Numbered from the stretch's first letter, positions 35,343 through 48,204 are shown. The stretch is 64,000 nucleotides of DNA from Panorpa germanica (GCA_963678705.1 OY783221.1:4836001-4900000), one strand, 5' to 3'. A program made the numbers and translations. The notes: a model not told the origin generated them from the sequence alone.

Positions 35343-38189
35343 TGTTTCTAGATTCAAATAAGATATCACATCATTCAATAAATTCGCAGAATAATATTAG
35401 AACAATTTGTGTCAAAATTTCATGACATTCTGAGCATTACTTTACGAGTCACAGAGGGTTATATGACGCTACTTTTGTAATTTTTAAAACAATGAAAAAA
35501 TCCAAATTTCGTGTGTTGCTTTTTAATGGGAAAAAATGACGAGTCCGTATAACACTTGTTAAACCTTGCTTTGTGTTCAGCGTTAATTTTTGTTTAGCAA
35601 AATCAAAATCTTTAAAGTTCATATATTCTGATAGAGAACATATGTAGAGATAGCTAAGACAACATTATCAGTATGTAGTACTACTTTATAATACTTAAGA
35701 TTATGGCAATAACCTGCTTTTAAACATATTTTATTTGAAATAATATTTGATCTGTAAGTTTTGTATTTATTTCGTGTTGCAATTACAAGTGTGAATTGGC
35801 GCAGTAAACCAGTAATAACCTATTTGATAACTCCAATAGAAGGCACACCTAAATGAAAGGTTAGAATTTCACAATTTGACGCCAGAACGCCTTTTAGGTT
35901 GAATGGAACACTGGGTAATGGACATACATACATACATACACATTTATACATACATTATATAATTCTGAATAGATGCGACGTAATGCAATGGAAAAGCATT
36001 TGAGCGCAATGCTTAACTAACACATGGAACTGACACAGCATTGATTACTAACACACACATGTACACCAATTGCCCTGTATTCAACTGAGCCCGAATGAAT
36101 AAGCGAGCCTTCAACTGTATCTATTTTCAATAAATTTCATTTATCCTATCTATATTATACAATTAATCCTATATTACCTATATCCTCTATAGTCCTGTTT
36201 CCGATGGTAATCCTGTCACCGAAGACGTCCTACTATGTTGGAAGATTTTATAGTGTCGGGTTTTACAAGTATATCTCTTGGCTATTCTACCAATTAATTC
36301 AAGACGATTAATAATTGAAACACTAGTAACTTTTTTGACAGAGGTGCAAAAGTCCCCGATGTGAAACCGACAAAGCATGCCTTATTAGGGCTTGTCCGAC
36401 AGGATTCTAGTCAGGTACATTTATGGCATGCCCTACTAGGGTTAGCTAGTCAAGGCCTTGATTAAAGGTCAATAATCATATACACATAACGCGAATTCGA
36501 ATCCAAACAAATTCAGAACAAGTTTCAGAAATATTGGTGAAATAAATTGTAACTCTCCGTTTAAAAGACTTTTCATCTTTTAATATTGAATTATGTATGA
36601 ATAAATTATACAAAGTTAACCCGATTAGAACCTTATAGGAATTAACTGACTAGTACCTAATAAGTTTTACTTAGCTAGAATTGTACAAGCTTTACCCGGT
36701 AGAGACTAGGGTAAAATTCTACTGAGGGAATCTAAAAATTTTAAGACATGTATTTAACAAAGAAAACTATTAACAACCTTAAAAGTAACTGTAAACTCTC
36801 CCAGTGCTATAACCTTGACTGGATCATCTACCATGACATGCTGCAATTGTCCTTGGGTATTGTGTTTTTCTCGGATGGTTTAATATATTTTGGAAGATGT
36901 CGCTAACTGTATTTTTTACTAACAACGTTTTGCAGCTCAGCTGAGTTTTTAGTTAATATAATAAAGTTTACCTTTGTTGTAATGAATGCATTCAGTTCTG
37001 GTTTTATTTCTTAGTTTCTAGACTAGCAGTTGTCAAACGAATGTTTGTAACAATGTCAGACGATCAATAAGTTTTGCAATGTTAGATTATTATTATTTAC
37101 CAGTGCAAATAACGTCTGCTATTGGAAATTTGCTTTGACAACAATAATCATCATGTTATTAAATTTAATCAAAAAAATACATCACCAAACATATTAATTT
37201 CATGATAAATATATACAAGCATATTGAATAAAAAATGCAGTTTTTTTTTACATGTTTTATATAAATTTAATTATAACGTCACGTCACGAGACCATAAAAA
37301 ATGTTACAACATATTTGAATATTAATATCAGTTTTGAATTTTGTTTTATTCTAATTTTTCATATCTTGAAAAGATAATAACAGATGGATGCAGGCGAGGC
37401 GAGGCGAGGCAAGGCTAACTGCATCAATCAGCGAGTTAAGCCAGTATGCTAACATATAAACCACAAAAGCAACAAAATACAAAAAAAAAAACACGTAAAA
37501 ATGATTGACAGCTATGATAAATACATTTCATTAAAAACGATTTTATTAAAAATAAAAAAAAACTCAAAAACAACAGCGAAACTGTTTATTTCTTTGTAGT
37601 TCCTGCATATTTATTATAAATAATATATTAATTGTGTGGGAAATGTCTGCTTCTGATGTAACTGTTCAAAATAAACTATGTCTTAAAATATGTCATTATT
37701 TTTTTAAATGCAAGAATATAAGCCAACTGTATAAGTATTACCAAGGATTTTCTACTTCGTTGATTTTAAATTACACTGTGAGCAATTAGCTCACACGCAA
37801 TTTGTTTGCCTTGCCTTCTTACGTTGTCCTACGTTAGTCCAATAATAAGGTGACCATAAATACTTCTATTCAACACAGTACTGAATTTGAAATACAGAAA
37901 TCTTTAAAAGATAGGTTCTAAAAACAGTAAAATTAAAAACCTTATCTGAACCTCTATGTAATGATATTAAGGTAAACATCCACAGGTCCACATTGCTTGC
38001 ATGAAACGCATAGGATTTACAGCTCCAAACGTAAGAGAAAATTATAGCGAGAAAGAAGATGTACGCAGGCATATTTGACAATCTTATAGAAGTACATAAT
38101 TAGTAGATTACCTTTAAGTAAAATTTAAATAAAAAGCATTTCAATTTATAACTTTCCTCCCTTTAACATAATAATTAAACCTTGATATA

Positions 38190-38330
38190 GTTCGAATTAC
38201 GAAAGTTCTGCTGCAATTCATGCTTAAAAGAAGTTAGGCCGCATTATTTTCTGATGCAATGAAAATGCATTATCCCGCTAATATTTTATAATTGATCATC
38301 GTATTATAGATGTATACGGCTCTTTATACT
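38190..38330 (+). repeat. Partial copy of the degenerate repeat at 8065-8570
   Basis: Shares AATTACGA-AGTTC, TTAAAAGAAGT and a TATAGATGTATACGGC-like stretch with 8095-8260 in the same order and orientation. Confidence 0.35.
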
Positions 38331-38560
38331 ATATACATATTTCAATAACAAATATCTACCGAAATAAAATATTCAAATCAATGTTTTAATTAACATGTTA
38401 ACTAGTAAATAATCTTAAGAAGCTGAAGTCGAAATAAAGTCAGGTTGAATCATCTCTATATCTCTATTACTCGTACATTAGATAGAGATCGTGTGTGGGC
38501 AGTCAGCTGTCTGCATTTAAGTCTACCCGATATCAAGTAACTGAAGCTAATATATTCAAG

Positions 38561-38587
38561 ATGGAACAAGTTACAGCTTCCATTTGA
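38561..38587 (+). other. Short upstream ORF (8 codons)
   Basis: ATGGAACAAG to TGA, ending 12 bases before the candidate coding start at 38600. If the exon is real, this would be a uORF able to dampen translation. Confidence 0.25.
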
Positions 38588-38599
38588 TGCGGGAACACC

Positions 38600-38696
38600 A
38601 TGAAATCAAAGTCTGTCAAGAAATATGAAGACCTGATCCTCTCCGCTCTGATGGTGTCCAAACGTCCATACTGGTTCTTGGAAAATCACATCAACC
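38600..38696 (+). CDS. Candidate 5' coding exon, possibly linker-histone-like winged helix start
   Basis: ATG in a good context (CACCATGA) opens 32 codons: MKSKSVKKYEDLILSALMV, then SKRPYWFLENHIN. It ends at a near-perfect donor, C followed by GTAAGTAAT. The helix pattern KYEDLILSAL-x-LENHI recalls the first helices of the H15 (linker histone H1/H5) fold, but this is a weak impression. The nearest acceptor (TTTTAG before 38869) gives only five more codons before a stop, so the real next exon, if any, is farther away or the gene is a relic. Base composition is higher in GC than the surroundings, as expected for coding DNA. Confidence 0.35.
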
Positions 38697-39864
38697 GTAA
38701 GTAATTTTGGATTGTGCCTAAAAATATTGGTTTAGAGGAGCTGCGGGTCATTTTAATTTCTGTATGAACAACAAAAGAAAAGCAGTTCTGAACTAAAGGG
38801 TAAAAGAATAAGTTTAATCGAATTTAATTCTTAACTACATATTACTCTATTTATTTTCAAAATTTTAGCTTTGTTAAAATGGTGAAGGTCTCAGAGCTCT
38901 CGGATCTTTAATATCAACAAGCATCAATAACTCGAAAACCGTGACGTTTGGAGTAACAGTTACCTCATGTGTAATTCATTTCATAATTGTCACCAATATA
39001 TCCAACACCCTGTACCTATTTCTTGTTATTTTGTACTTAAGATAATTATTCTACTTATATTTTGTATAGATTTTAATATTTAAAATACACAAGTACAATA
39101 TTTTTACAAGATGAAACAATATTCCTTTCAAAATATTCTAGAATCTATTGAATACAATTTGTTCAGTAAATTATGGTATTGAATTTAAAATGACTTCTTT
39201 CTTGCTTCCAAGTAAGTATGTAAAACAAGCTCTCAGATCGTTGTATGGGAGAATAAGAGAACATTGAAGGCGTCGAACTCATGACCTTCATGGATGCAGA
39301 CTCGTTCTGAAGTTTTTATCTGGTGTATTATATCAAGAATTGCATTATTGATTTTCTTGTATACAATCAATTTAAGTGTGGAGATAAACATTTTTGTGAT
39401 AAGGCAGGATGATCGTTACACAGATTATTAATTACAAAATCATACAGCACAGATGTTCCATATGGTGATAATTTATGTATGTCATATCTATACTATCAAT
39501 TTTTGGAAAGGTAAATTTAGATGTTGAGATTCTGATTAATAACATTGCAAAATTCTCTGTCTAGTAAAAAACTAGTTCTTTCGTCTTAAAAAAAAACACT
39601 TTGGTATGCTTTTATTTTTTAATTTTATTTTATTTAGAATATAAACTTCGAATATTAATTTAGAATAAATGATATTACGTTAAATTTATAAATGATGTTG
39701 TTTTTTATATAACTTTTACAGTTCTATTTTATCATTATATTTTTAGAAGATTCTAAAACCTTGAACTTTCAAATCACAGTTTTTAAATGAAACAATCTAT
39801 ATATGGACTGTACTCATTGCGTTAGATTGAATGCAGTGTATTATTGCATTGTAATATTAATGAT
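38697..39864. other. Downstream of the candidate exon, no confirmed exon
   Basis: AT-rich. A donor-like AAGTAAGTATG near 39210 follows a short open stretch starting ATGACTTCTTTC, but nothing joins in frame to the exon at 38600. Confidence 0.3.
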
Positions 39865-40040
39865 ATATTGCGTGGAGGAAGGGCTCAGGCATAGGCCCAG
39901 GCTTCACACAGCCAGCTGTAGCCTTTAGGGATGCACCGAACACTGTTGCGGTCGATACGGATGACCTCGCTCATGATAAACAGAACATTATTGACATTGA
40001 GTCATTTTTACACCGGGATTTTAACATCATTTTTATATTT
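39865..40040 (+). other. GC-richer island with an open frame, unidentified
   Basis: Within AT-rich DNA, 39875-40010 is near 50 percent GC. It is open in one plus frame for about 57 codons without an ATG (for example GSGIGPGFTQPAVAFRDAPN, then TVAVDTDDLAHDKQNIIDIE). There is no clear donor at its end. It may be an exon, a processed fragment or part of a mobile element; the protein family is not recognised. Confidence 0.3.
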
Positions 40041-40164
40041 ATTATTTAAAATATTGTAACATATACTCCTATATATTTCGTAGAAGTTATACTATTCTAT
40101 TGGAAAATTCTTGTTTTTATTTCAATGCTGTGATAACCAGATGACCATTTGTAAAAGCACACCC

Positions 40165-40335
40165 CATTGCAACAGTTACCCTATAAACATTTTGTCGTAT
40201 CGTAGTAATGTCGAATATGTCTGATTTAGATTTGAGTAAGATTTTTCGAAGCACATTCTAAGTCACATGTAGAAAATATATTTAGTTAAGTTCAGGAAAA
40301 GAAATTACGTATTTTAAAGTTAACTTCATAAATGG
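40165..40335 (+). repeat. Dispersed repeat A, copy 3 (5' part only)
   Basis: Aligns with the first half of 8597-8935: GTTACCCTA, CGTATCGTAGTAATGTCGAA, GAAGCACATTCTAAGTCAC and GTAGAAAATATATTT. It stops where the other copies continue. Confidence 0.65.
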
Positions 40336-42383
40336 TGTGTGGCCTATTTACACGATTTGAAATATATTTGAGTTTATTTAACCCAGCGAACTTATAAGTT
40401 CACTTTTCCAAAATTTATTTTAAAATGAATGATAGATATGAATGAGGAAACCGTACTATAGTTCACATTATATTTGACTGCATAAATTAAAATTTAAAAT
40501 AATGTGATTAAAACTCTGCAAGAATCTTATTTTATAACTTTTCATCTGATATGAAGCTACATGAATTAGACTAATGCGATATTCATTTGTTTGTTAATAC
40601 AATTTTATTTGGCAATATTACTAAAAAATGTATATCACACTAGATCAATTCAAGACGCATGACGTCTGAGAAATTGTTACAAAATTAGGTTCTTAATTAT
40701 TCAGTAAATTATTTAAATTTTTAGAAAATGCTGAGATAGACTTACAAATTATATTATATCTATTGTCAATTTTATCCATTAGTTTACAAAAGTTTCGAAC
40801 GGTTTAACGTCTTACTTGAAAGTAATTTTTCATATCTAAATTTCATGGAAGCTCTGTCATGTTTCCATATACAAAACGGCTTCTAATTTCTAGTGTAAAT
40901 CAGACTTTTAAGCATAACAATAACACAGGTACGTATGCACTTTATAAGATGAAGCCAGAACATGATATATTACAATAACAATAACATTAAACTGCATGCA
41001 CGGATGCCTTCTAAAGTCCTGACCAGATCACCTCTAAAGTTCAAAGCAAGCATCTTGATGGGAAGAGAATTACGAGAATATTACCATACCATGCCGTTCC
41101 GTTTCGTACATACGAGTACATGCACTATAGCGCTGTTATGAAAGGAACTGCATGAGATGTTTTGTTTATTGTTATTAAACAAACTTTAGAAATAAAATTT
41201 AACTGAAACATCAAGTTATTTCCGCTGTTATCCAAGTAAATTACATTCAGGATTCAATTATTTTGTAAGTGAACCAGTGTGTTAATCAAATTTAATGACT
41301 TGTCAGAAGGTAAGAAGATTACGTTGATGTTCTTCTTGTTGATTATATTTGGTGCTGTTATGGGAGCAACTATATTTGTGCCTTTTCTTAAGCTTGCACA
41401 TATAGTCAACAAATTGTTCGATACACTTTTTAGGTCTTATATTCAGACACGAATCTGGCGATAGAAAAGTCATCCCCTAAAACGGAAACATACATTTTTT
41501 TAATTAACGTCATAATCTTATGTGGCTGGTTGAACATTGGCCAGATATAAACTGCTTATGTATAGTTCTGCTATCATCGCAATTCTATAGTATTTACTTT
41601 TATACAACCTTCTATTTTAAAAGTTGGTGTTATGTTTTATTAAACAGTTGTAGCTTGGATTATGGATCAAGTAAAGCGCTCTCTCGCTCTAATGCGTTTT
41701 CTTTCTTTTTCTTGTGATAACTTGGTCTTCGTGAAGCTCACAACTCAAACTAATAGTAGCAATGTGATAGTAGTGGAGTTTACATCGGAAATCAACCACC
41801 ACTAAAGTAGATGAATAAGCATCAACCATCGCTATTTATAACCATTGTAAAACAAGAAATACACTTTTCTGCATATTAATATAATAAATAGCGTTGTTAT
41901 TTTATAGCCTGTAGTGCATCACTCGAAAGAATACATTCTGCTAGATTCTACAATGACTAATTTAAAAAAATAACCAATATTATAAATAAAAATTACGACT
42001 AAGAAATCCACTGAACCGAAAACAATTATTTATATAATAGTAAAATCAATGTTAATGAATTAAAGTCATACAAAGTTTTAAATAACAAAGCAAAGTTTTC
42101 CCAGTAGGTACAGCATGTTAACTATAGTTGATACTGGTTCAGTTAATTATTTGATCCACCTTGGATTTCAGCTGCATTAACCGTTGACGTAGTTACACTC
42201 GACTCGCAGTTGTCTTGTCTTGAGCTCTACCTCTGACTGACATGTTGGCGGAAACGCATGCTTACAGTGATTCTGATTCCTGTCAGATATTTGATGTAGT
42301 TGTAGTCAGTTGCCAGCCATGGCACGGCAGGCACTCTGTTCCATTCCACCATGATCTTTGATTCACTGCACAATACAAGCACA
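40336..42383. other. Intergenic, no confirmed gene
   Basis: An open frame at 41279-41464 would encode a hydrophobic 61-residue peptide but has no ATG start and no recognisable family. Otherwise nothing seen. Confidence 0.35.
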
Positions 42384-42391
42384 CACTAGGC

Positions 42392-42587
42392 CAGTGATTC
42401 TCAACCTTTTCTAAGTCACGCAAAACTTGTTGACTACAAAATCACTCTATGATCAGAAGCACGTTATTGCTGCAATTCCAAAATTAGCGCTTTCTTCTGT
42501 GGGTTATTCATTGAGAAGTTTAATGGATAATATCTTTAACTAATCGTGAGACACTTGTCTTTGCAGAGCACCTGTTGAGAACCATTG
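42392..42587. mobile_element. hAT-type MITE (CAGTGATTCTCAACC ends)
   Basis: The left end CAGTGATTCTCAACC and the right end, reverse complemented CAATGGTTCTCAACA, agree at 12 of 15 bases. CAGTGGTTCTCAACC-type ends are a well-known hAT (Charlie-like) terminal repeat. The flanking 8-mers CACTAGGC (42384-42391) and CATTAGAC (42588-42595) match at 6 of 8 positions, as expected for an aged target duplication. It is 196 bp long and non-coding. Confidence 0.8.
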
Positions 42588-42595
42588 CATTAGAC

Positions 42596-44311
42596 TTTGA
42601 CTGAAGGTCGTTATCATACATACTTCATACTATGTATGTGCATTGTGCAATTAGACTGTTACTCTACCTCTGACACTGACTCTTGGTGTGTGGTATTATA
42701 ATATGCTACTACTTTTTATCATCTACGAGTATAAGCCACTTTATACGACTGCATTCAACATCTCAAATTGCTTCTTGTTAACAGCTTGAGGTACACGTAC
42801 GAGTAAATGTATGCTTATGGATATTTTTTTCATGTTTTATTCATGTGCAATGTGCAGTGTACACCTTAAAATGTTAATTTGGTATTTAATTAAGTAGGCC
42901 ATGTAAATAATGATGATTAAGGGGATACTATAGTCTTTAACTTTAAAAGAAATGTTCCTTGTTTCATATTTAAGGTTTATCTAGCATAACAAATGTTTTG
43001 TAATTTATTTTACTGCTTTCCGAAAAATAAATCTACCTTTTTGTTTATTAACATTATCATAATTTTGTCTATAACATTATGAAAAAAGTTTTGTTTAAGT
43101 AAAATATTACATGAATGAATCTGAGGTAAGATCAATGTTTTGTGTTTACCGGAATCTTTCAATAACATTTGTTACTATTCGAAAGGGTTGCTAATAGAAA
43201 ACGGCAAAACCTTTCTACACCATTTATTTACAATACTCCATTTTTTTCCACTTTGCAATTACATAAAACTTCCTCACTCACTCATACGATTTCGCATATA
43301 TGACATATATATATTTCGCTTTTTATAAGATTGTTAAATGGTACATAGCAAATTAAAATAATTATGTTAAACTTCGGTACAGAAGAAAACGTAAAGTTAG
43401 GGAAAAAATATTACGTTAAAGAATTGTAACAGGTGGTTAAATCGCTTCTGAAACTAGGAAATCATTAAACCTATGAAGAAAACTTAGAACTATAACATAA
43501 TTTAGTTTACTTCACTGATCTTCTATTTTATGAGAATACTTCATTCTACGTTTAAGACTTGATAATCTTTTTATAAGGGCCTCTTAATGAACAGCTGATG
43601 ATATAATACACAAATGTAACTGACAAACTCGGTAGATTGCTACTTGTTCAACAACGACCACACCCAAAAATTATTCATATTATAATAAATATTTCCTGTA
43701 TATTAAATTAAAATAATATTTTGTCGTGTATAATTAGAATGACCCTATCTCCTGTATTTCTTTCATGCACGACACAAAATACTCTATGTATACCAAAATA
43801 CTCATTAATTTGATTCTCTTTTCCATGGTTTCCTTCCTTTAATTATGATTTCCCACTTTCTATGTCGGTAAGATCAAATAAATTTTAAACAATACATTTT
43901 TATAAATAGAAAAATATAGCTTTATGAAAACAATGTACCCACGATCAAAGATGGATAGGCTAGACGCCACTGTATGCTAATTATTTCAAGAATAATGATT
44001 AGATCATGAATTTATTTATTCAATACACATTTTATTGAATATTTTAACGTATAGATTACCATGGAAATATTATCGTAAAGTGGACAGTTCTTAAATTATT
44101 AATTTTTAAAGACAATTATTTTCATTTTATGTTCAATAATTTCCGTTTGAAGGCATTAAATTAAAATTACCACCCAAGAATACGAACTCAAAAATATTTT
44201 TCTCACTTCCTTAATTCATTGGTTTAATATGTAGTAGAATTTTGTATAACGCAAGTTCCTACAATGCAAATTCCAACGCTTCGGAAATAATGTAAGGATC
44301 TAATCCAATTA
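42596..44311. other. Intergenic, no gene seen
   Basis: AT-rich. A lone GACGCCACTG near 43968-43977 resembles a MITE end but has no partner. Confidence 0.4.
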
Positions 44312-44404
44312 TTTATTCTAATGGCCAATTTTTTGATTTAGGCATCCCAGAGATCTTCTAGCCTACAGTTAAGGTAAGATTCTAAAAATATTTAACTTTA
44401 GCAA
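44312..44404 (+). repeat. Repeat pair with splice-site-like flanks, copy 2
   Basis: The second copy of 15110-15212, sharing AATTATTTATTCTAATG, the TTTAG boundary, the AGAGATCT core and the GTAAGAT boundary. The core (44342-44373) is one base longer than in copy 1. Confidence 0.5.
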
Positions 44405-47400
44405 TCAATTGTTATAAATTAGCGAAAATAATAATAAGAATATTATGTTTGTTCTTTTCGTTATTCTATTGCTCATACTTTTAAAAATGGTTTTGGTTTA
44501 TATTATAAATTTTGGGTCGAACTTACAAAGTTAGCGCCCACTGGCGAGTGGTATCGCTGTAGACTAAGAAACTCTTCTAAAATTTGGGACAAACATAACC
44601 ACATTTAGACATTCTGAGAGATATGCGGTCAATTTTAATTCGGAAAATTAATTCTTTGAAATTTAAACCTACTGAACAAGTACATGTGTTACAAAAATAT
44701 GACATATCGTCTAACATAGTTCCACCAGTGGGGACAGTTCTTTAGAATGATGTTGTATTTGCTCATATATTACTCTAACATGTATAACGAATTTGCAATT
44801 AAGTAATAAATTATTTTTAAACACCAGCTTTATATTTAAAGATAAAAAACAGCCTACAACCTAACTAACGTACGCTACATAAAATATAATATTTTTTTAC
44901 ATAAATCACTATTTAATATTTTTACTTAAATAATAAATTATTAAGTATATATACATTGCACACCTATTTCCAAGTAAGTAGTTATTATAAATGACGTTCT
45001 GTATACCTTACAGCCTTAATTATTATATAATAATCATATATTATACGGTAATTACAACATTTAAAACATTATTTACGTCCAAAGAGATGAAGCACTGTCT
45101 TGGTAATGTTACCACTGGAATTGAATATACCTACCGGCCTACTAACATGTCAGACGTTACGTAGTGATCTTCTACTACAGAGGTAAGCAACGTATTGCTC
45201 ATGTACCGCATATGGTATCAATAGTCTCATCTCTAAAATCAAATTATCTCCGCTAAATGCAAAGCGTAACCTCATGCAGTATTTAACGTAATATTTATTA
45301 CTTAACGCTACATTCATTAATTAGCGAAGTATAACATAATTCTGTTACATTGCCATTAAATAAATGCGTATGACATTGCAAAGTTTTTATCAATATTAAT
45401 ATGTAACATTATAAATTTTTGCATAAAAGCTTTGTTATCGTCAGAAAACATAAATTTATATCTTAATTTAATTTTAATAATAGTTACATTAACTTAAAAA
45501 ATGTAAAAAGTGTGATTTATTTCATTCAAAACCTCTCTTCTTTTTAGAACTCAGTTCCTCAATATTTTCTATTTTTTTAAGATATCTTTTCAGAGATCTA
45601 GGATTATAGAACATTGATTTCAAATTACTTACTTTTGTAAAATAGTTATTATAGTTAAGATTAAAAATAAAACGAAGAAAAATTATGTATATCATAATTG
45701 TAATTACAGTAAACCTCGCTATTATGTACAACGATATTTTAAAAAAGTGGCCCTCTACATAAAAACACAATTGGTGTTTATTGACTTCTTCTTTCATCTT
45801 CCTTTTACAATTGACATTGATGTATCTAACACCTAGTATAAATTATAAAATATATATAACCTATAAAAATTAATTCTATACTTCGATACTAAAGTTGATC
45901 TACTTGCAAAAGGTTCTTTACCACTGCAGTAGTGATAAGCTTACAGTTTTGACATTTTAAAAAAATATTCTCATCTTACGCCAGACTGGTTTCTATATCG
46001 GATCAACATTAAAATAACCTACATAAATGTTTCAAGGTCATATTTTTTTCTTTTTTTTTTTTAGATACCTTTTTGAGGTTATAATGATAGGGTGTCATAC
46101 TCCCATAGAAACGGAGAAACGGATTGTTTTCAATGACTAATGTGACTGCCAACCATAGCGTTACGAACCCTGTTATTAATTTAATATCCCAGGGCCATAT
46201 ATGAGTTTTTGAGACACTAAACGTCCAAAATCTTAAACTTCTTAATATCTTAAAGGCTTATTCAAAATAAATGTTATTTTTACTTTCTTTTTTAAACGTA
46301 ATTTAAAACAATATATTACAAAATGTATTATCAATGAATAGATAAGAGTATTAGTGTTTCAAATTAGATAAACGTTTAATAATACTGTTCTCAATACTTC
46401 TTCTTCATTTGGATTCCAATAGGTGAATTGGTTTCGCAATTTATAGCCCACTGTGAGATTTGATATGAACAACTAGCATATAAACTGTGAGGAACTTGTT
46501 TCACATTTAAAATTAATAGACTTTAATATATATTATTTGATATGGCCCAGGTAGAATTAGTTTGTACTAAACTAGCACGTTTGAATCTTGCAATGTAAGA
46601 CAATATCTATCTGAGAAGTAGAAAATGAACCTTTGATTTAACTTGCAGGAAGCTAGAAAGTATTAACCTTGCATTTCAAGATACTTTTTTATCAGGGAAA
46701 GACCAAATTGTTTACCGGGTAGTATCGAAAAAGGGCCAACATAAAATATGGGTTATTTTTCTTATCGCATTATAAGTAGATTTCTATAAAAGCAACAGAT
46801 TGGTCCTTCATTCTTCCATGTTTGCAAATAATATAACTTTCTTATAATAATCATTTATTTAAACTTTTAATATTTTTCTATTGTGAACTACCTATAAAAT
46901 AATTTATAATATCCTATTTTAGAAGTATAAAAATAAGTTAAATCTGAGCAATTATTTATACAAGTTTATACCCAAAATAATAATTGTTGTTAACAACAAA
47001 ACAAAACAAAACAAAATAAAACGCAAACAGCCATCTCCGAATAAACCAAACATAATTTAAACTTTTATATCAGCTTCAATGCATACCTAAGGGTAATAAA
47101 TTTTATTTGTCATAAAAAAAAATAAAATTCAACCCGCTTCTTGAAATCTAAATAATAGGAATATATTACAAAATCACAGTCAAACAATAAGGCTGTTAAG
47201 GGAGTACATCCGTTTAGTATAGATGGCAGCAGGGGATAATGTAAGAGGAGGAGGACATTAACGCCACGGTTAGGAACGAGACGGAGGAGGAGTATTTTAC
47301 GATGAGGATCAAATGATGAGAATAAAACTGCGAAAATGATAGCAGGATGGTTGATATGGTCCTGTGTTGTAAAGTATGTTGTGTGCGTGTGTGTGTGGTC

Positions 47401-48157
47401 CCTTTAGCCATTGCTGTTGGCTTGCCCTCACTGTATATTGTACAGTGCGTCGCGTCGGAAGGAAGCTGTCAGCATAAAGTTAATAAGTGAGATATGGGAC
47501 CTCTCAGAGAACTTTTGCAAACTGGTTTTCCTGGAATTTAAAGAACAGGGATTGAAAAATTATATTCGAGCCATGTGATGAGAGAATTATTTAAGTTATG
47601 TAACCCCCGATTACCATAGTGTTAATTATAAATATTGTTTTTGCCACTTAAGCATTGTTATAAATATTTAAGGTTTGTTTAGTATTAGGACCTTTACCTA
47701 TATCGTTAAAAGTGTCAATTCAATTCGATTGAAATTGAAGAAAGATTCGATTTAATTCGGTCAATAAGTAAACGCAACTGCCTTCGGGAATTCAGTCGCT
47801 ATAGAGCTGTGTTGAAATATCCCGGCTTCAATTGGTTATCAATTAGAATTTTCTGTCTTACCTTAATAGCTTAAATTATTACCCAAAGTAATAAGCAGGA
47901 TTGCAGTTTCTGAGGTAACAAAAACTCAAAACGAATGTGTTATTTATGTTTTATTTTTTACCGAAGATACACATTGTCATTAAATAAATGTGAAAGCTAT
48001 TAAAAATGTCTTTCTAATATATTAATGTATTAGATAATCTTACATCAAAAGCTTATAACACCGCCTTTTTGATTGAGAAACCGAAATTTATAACAGCAGT
48101 AGCCTTGAATAGATCATTCTTGTTGTCTGGATATAAAGTATAAGAAGAAGCAGAATA
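44405..48157. other. Intergenic, no gene seen
   Basis: It contains a CAAAA tandem near 46997-47017, a short hairpin CACTGTA-n5-TACAGTG near 47430-47448 and long T-runs. Open frames near 45522 and 47214 (minus) look like chance. Confidence 0.4.
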
Positions 48158-48158
48158 A

Positions 48159-48204
48159 TATTAGGGGCGATAAAAGACTACGTGCCTAGGAAGCCCGAGA
48201 AATT
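48159..48204 (+). repeat. Conserved 46-bp repeat C, copy 2
   Basis: ATTAGGGGCGATAAAAGACT, then ACGTGCCTAGGAAGCCCGAG. Near-identical to 17977-18022; the two substitutions fall in the potential stem and break its pairing. Confidence 0.7.

Larger units (their letters stand above)
34347..38560. other. Intergenic right of the cluster, mostly empty
   Basis: No further protease copy. It contains the candidate signal-peptide exon at 35295, a CATA microsatellite near 35924-35941, a GAGGC pentamer tandem (about 37394-37414) and a direct repeat GCATGCC-TACTAGGG / GCATGCC-TATTAGGG near 36375 and 36427. A 30-codon open stretch on the minus strand near 36773-36870 has no identifiable homology. Confidence 0.4.

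Noticed and set aside
36480-36500. tRNA B-box-like ATTCGAATCC
   Set aside because: No A-box or cloverleaf arms at the right distance.
41279-41464. 61-codon frame with a membrane-like stretch
   Set aside because: Starts with GTG rather than ATG, no promoter or splice context, and no recognised homology; hydrophobicity is common in T-rich frames.
45522-45797. 91-codon minus-strand frame
   Set aside because: Lys/Asn/Ile/Phe-rich with no domain and no conserved context; typical of chance in AT-rich DNA.
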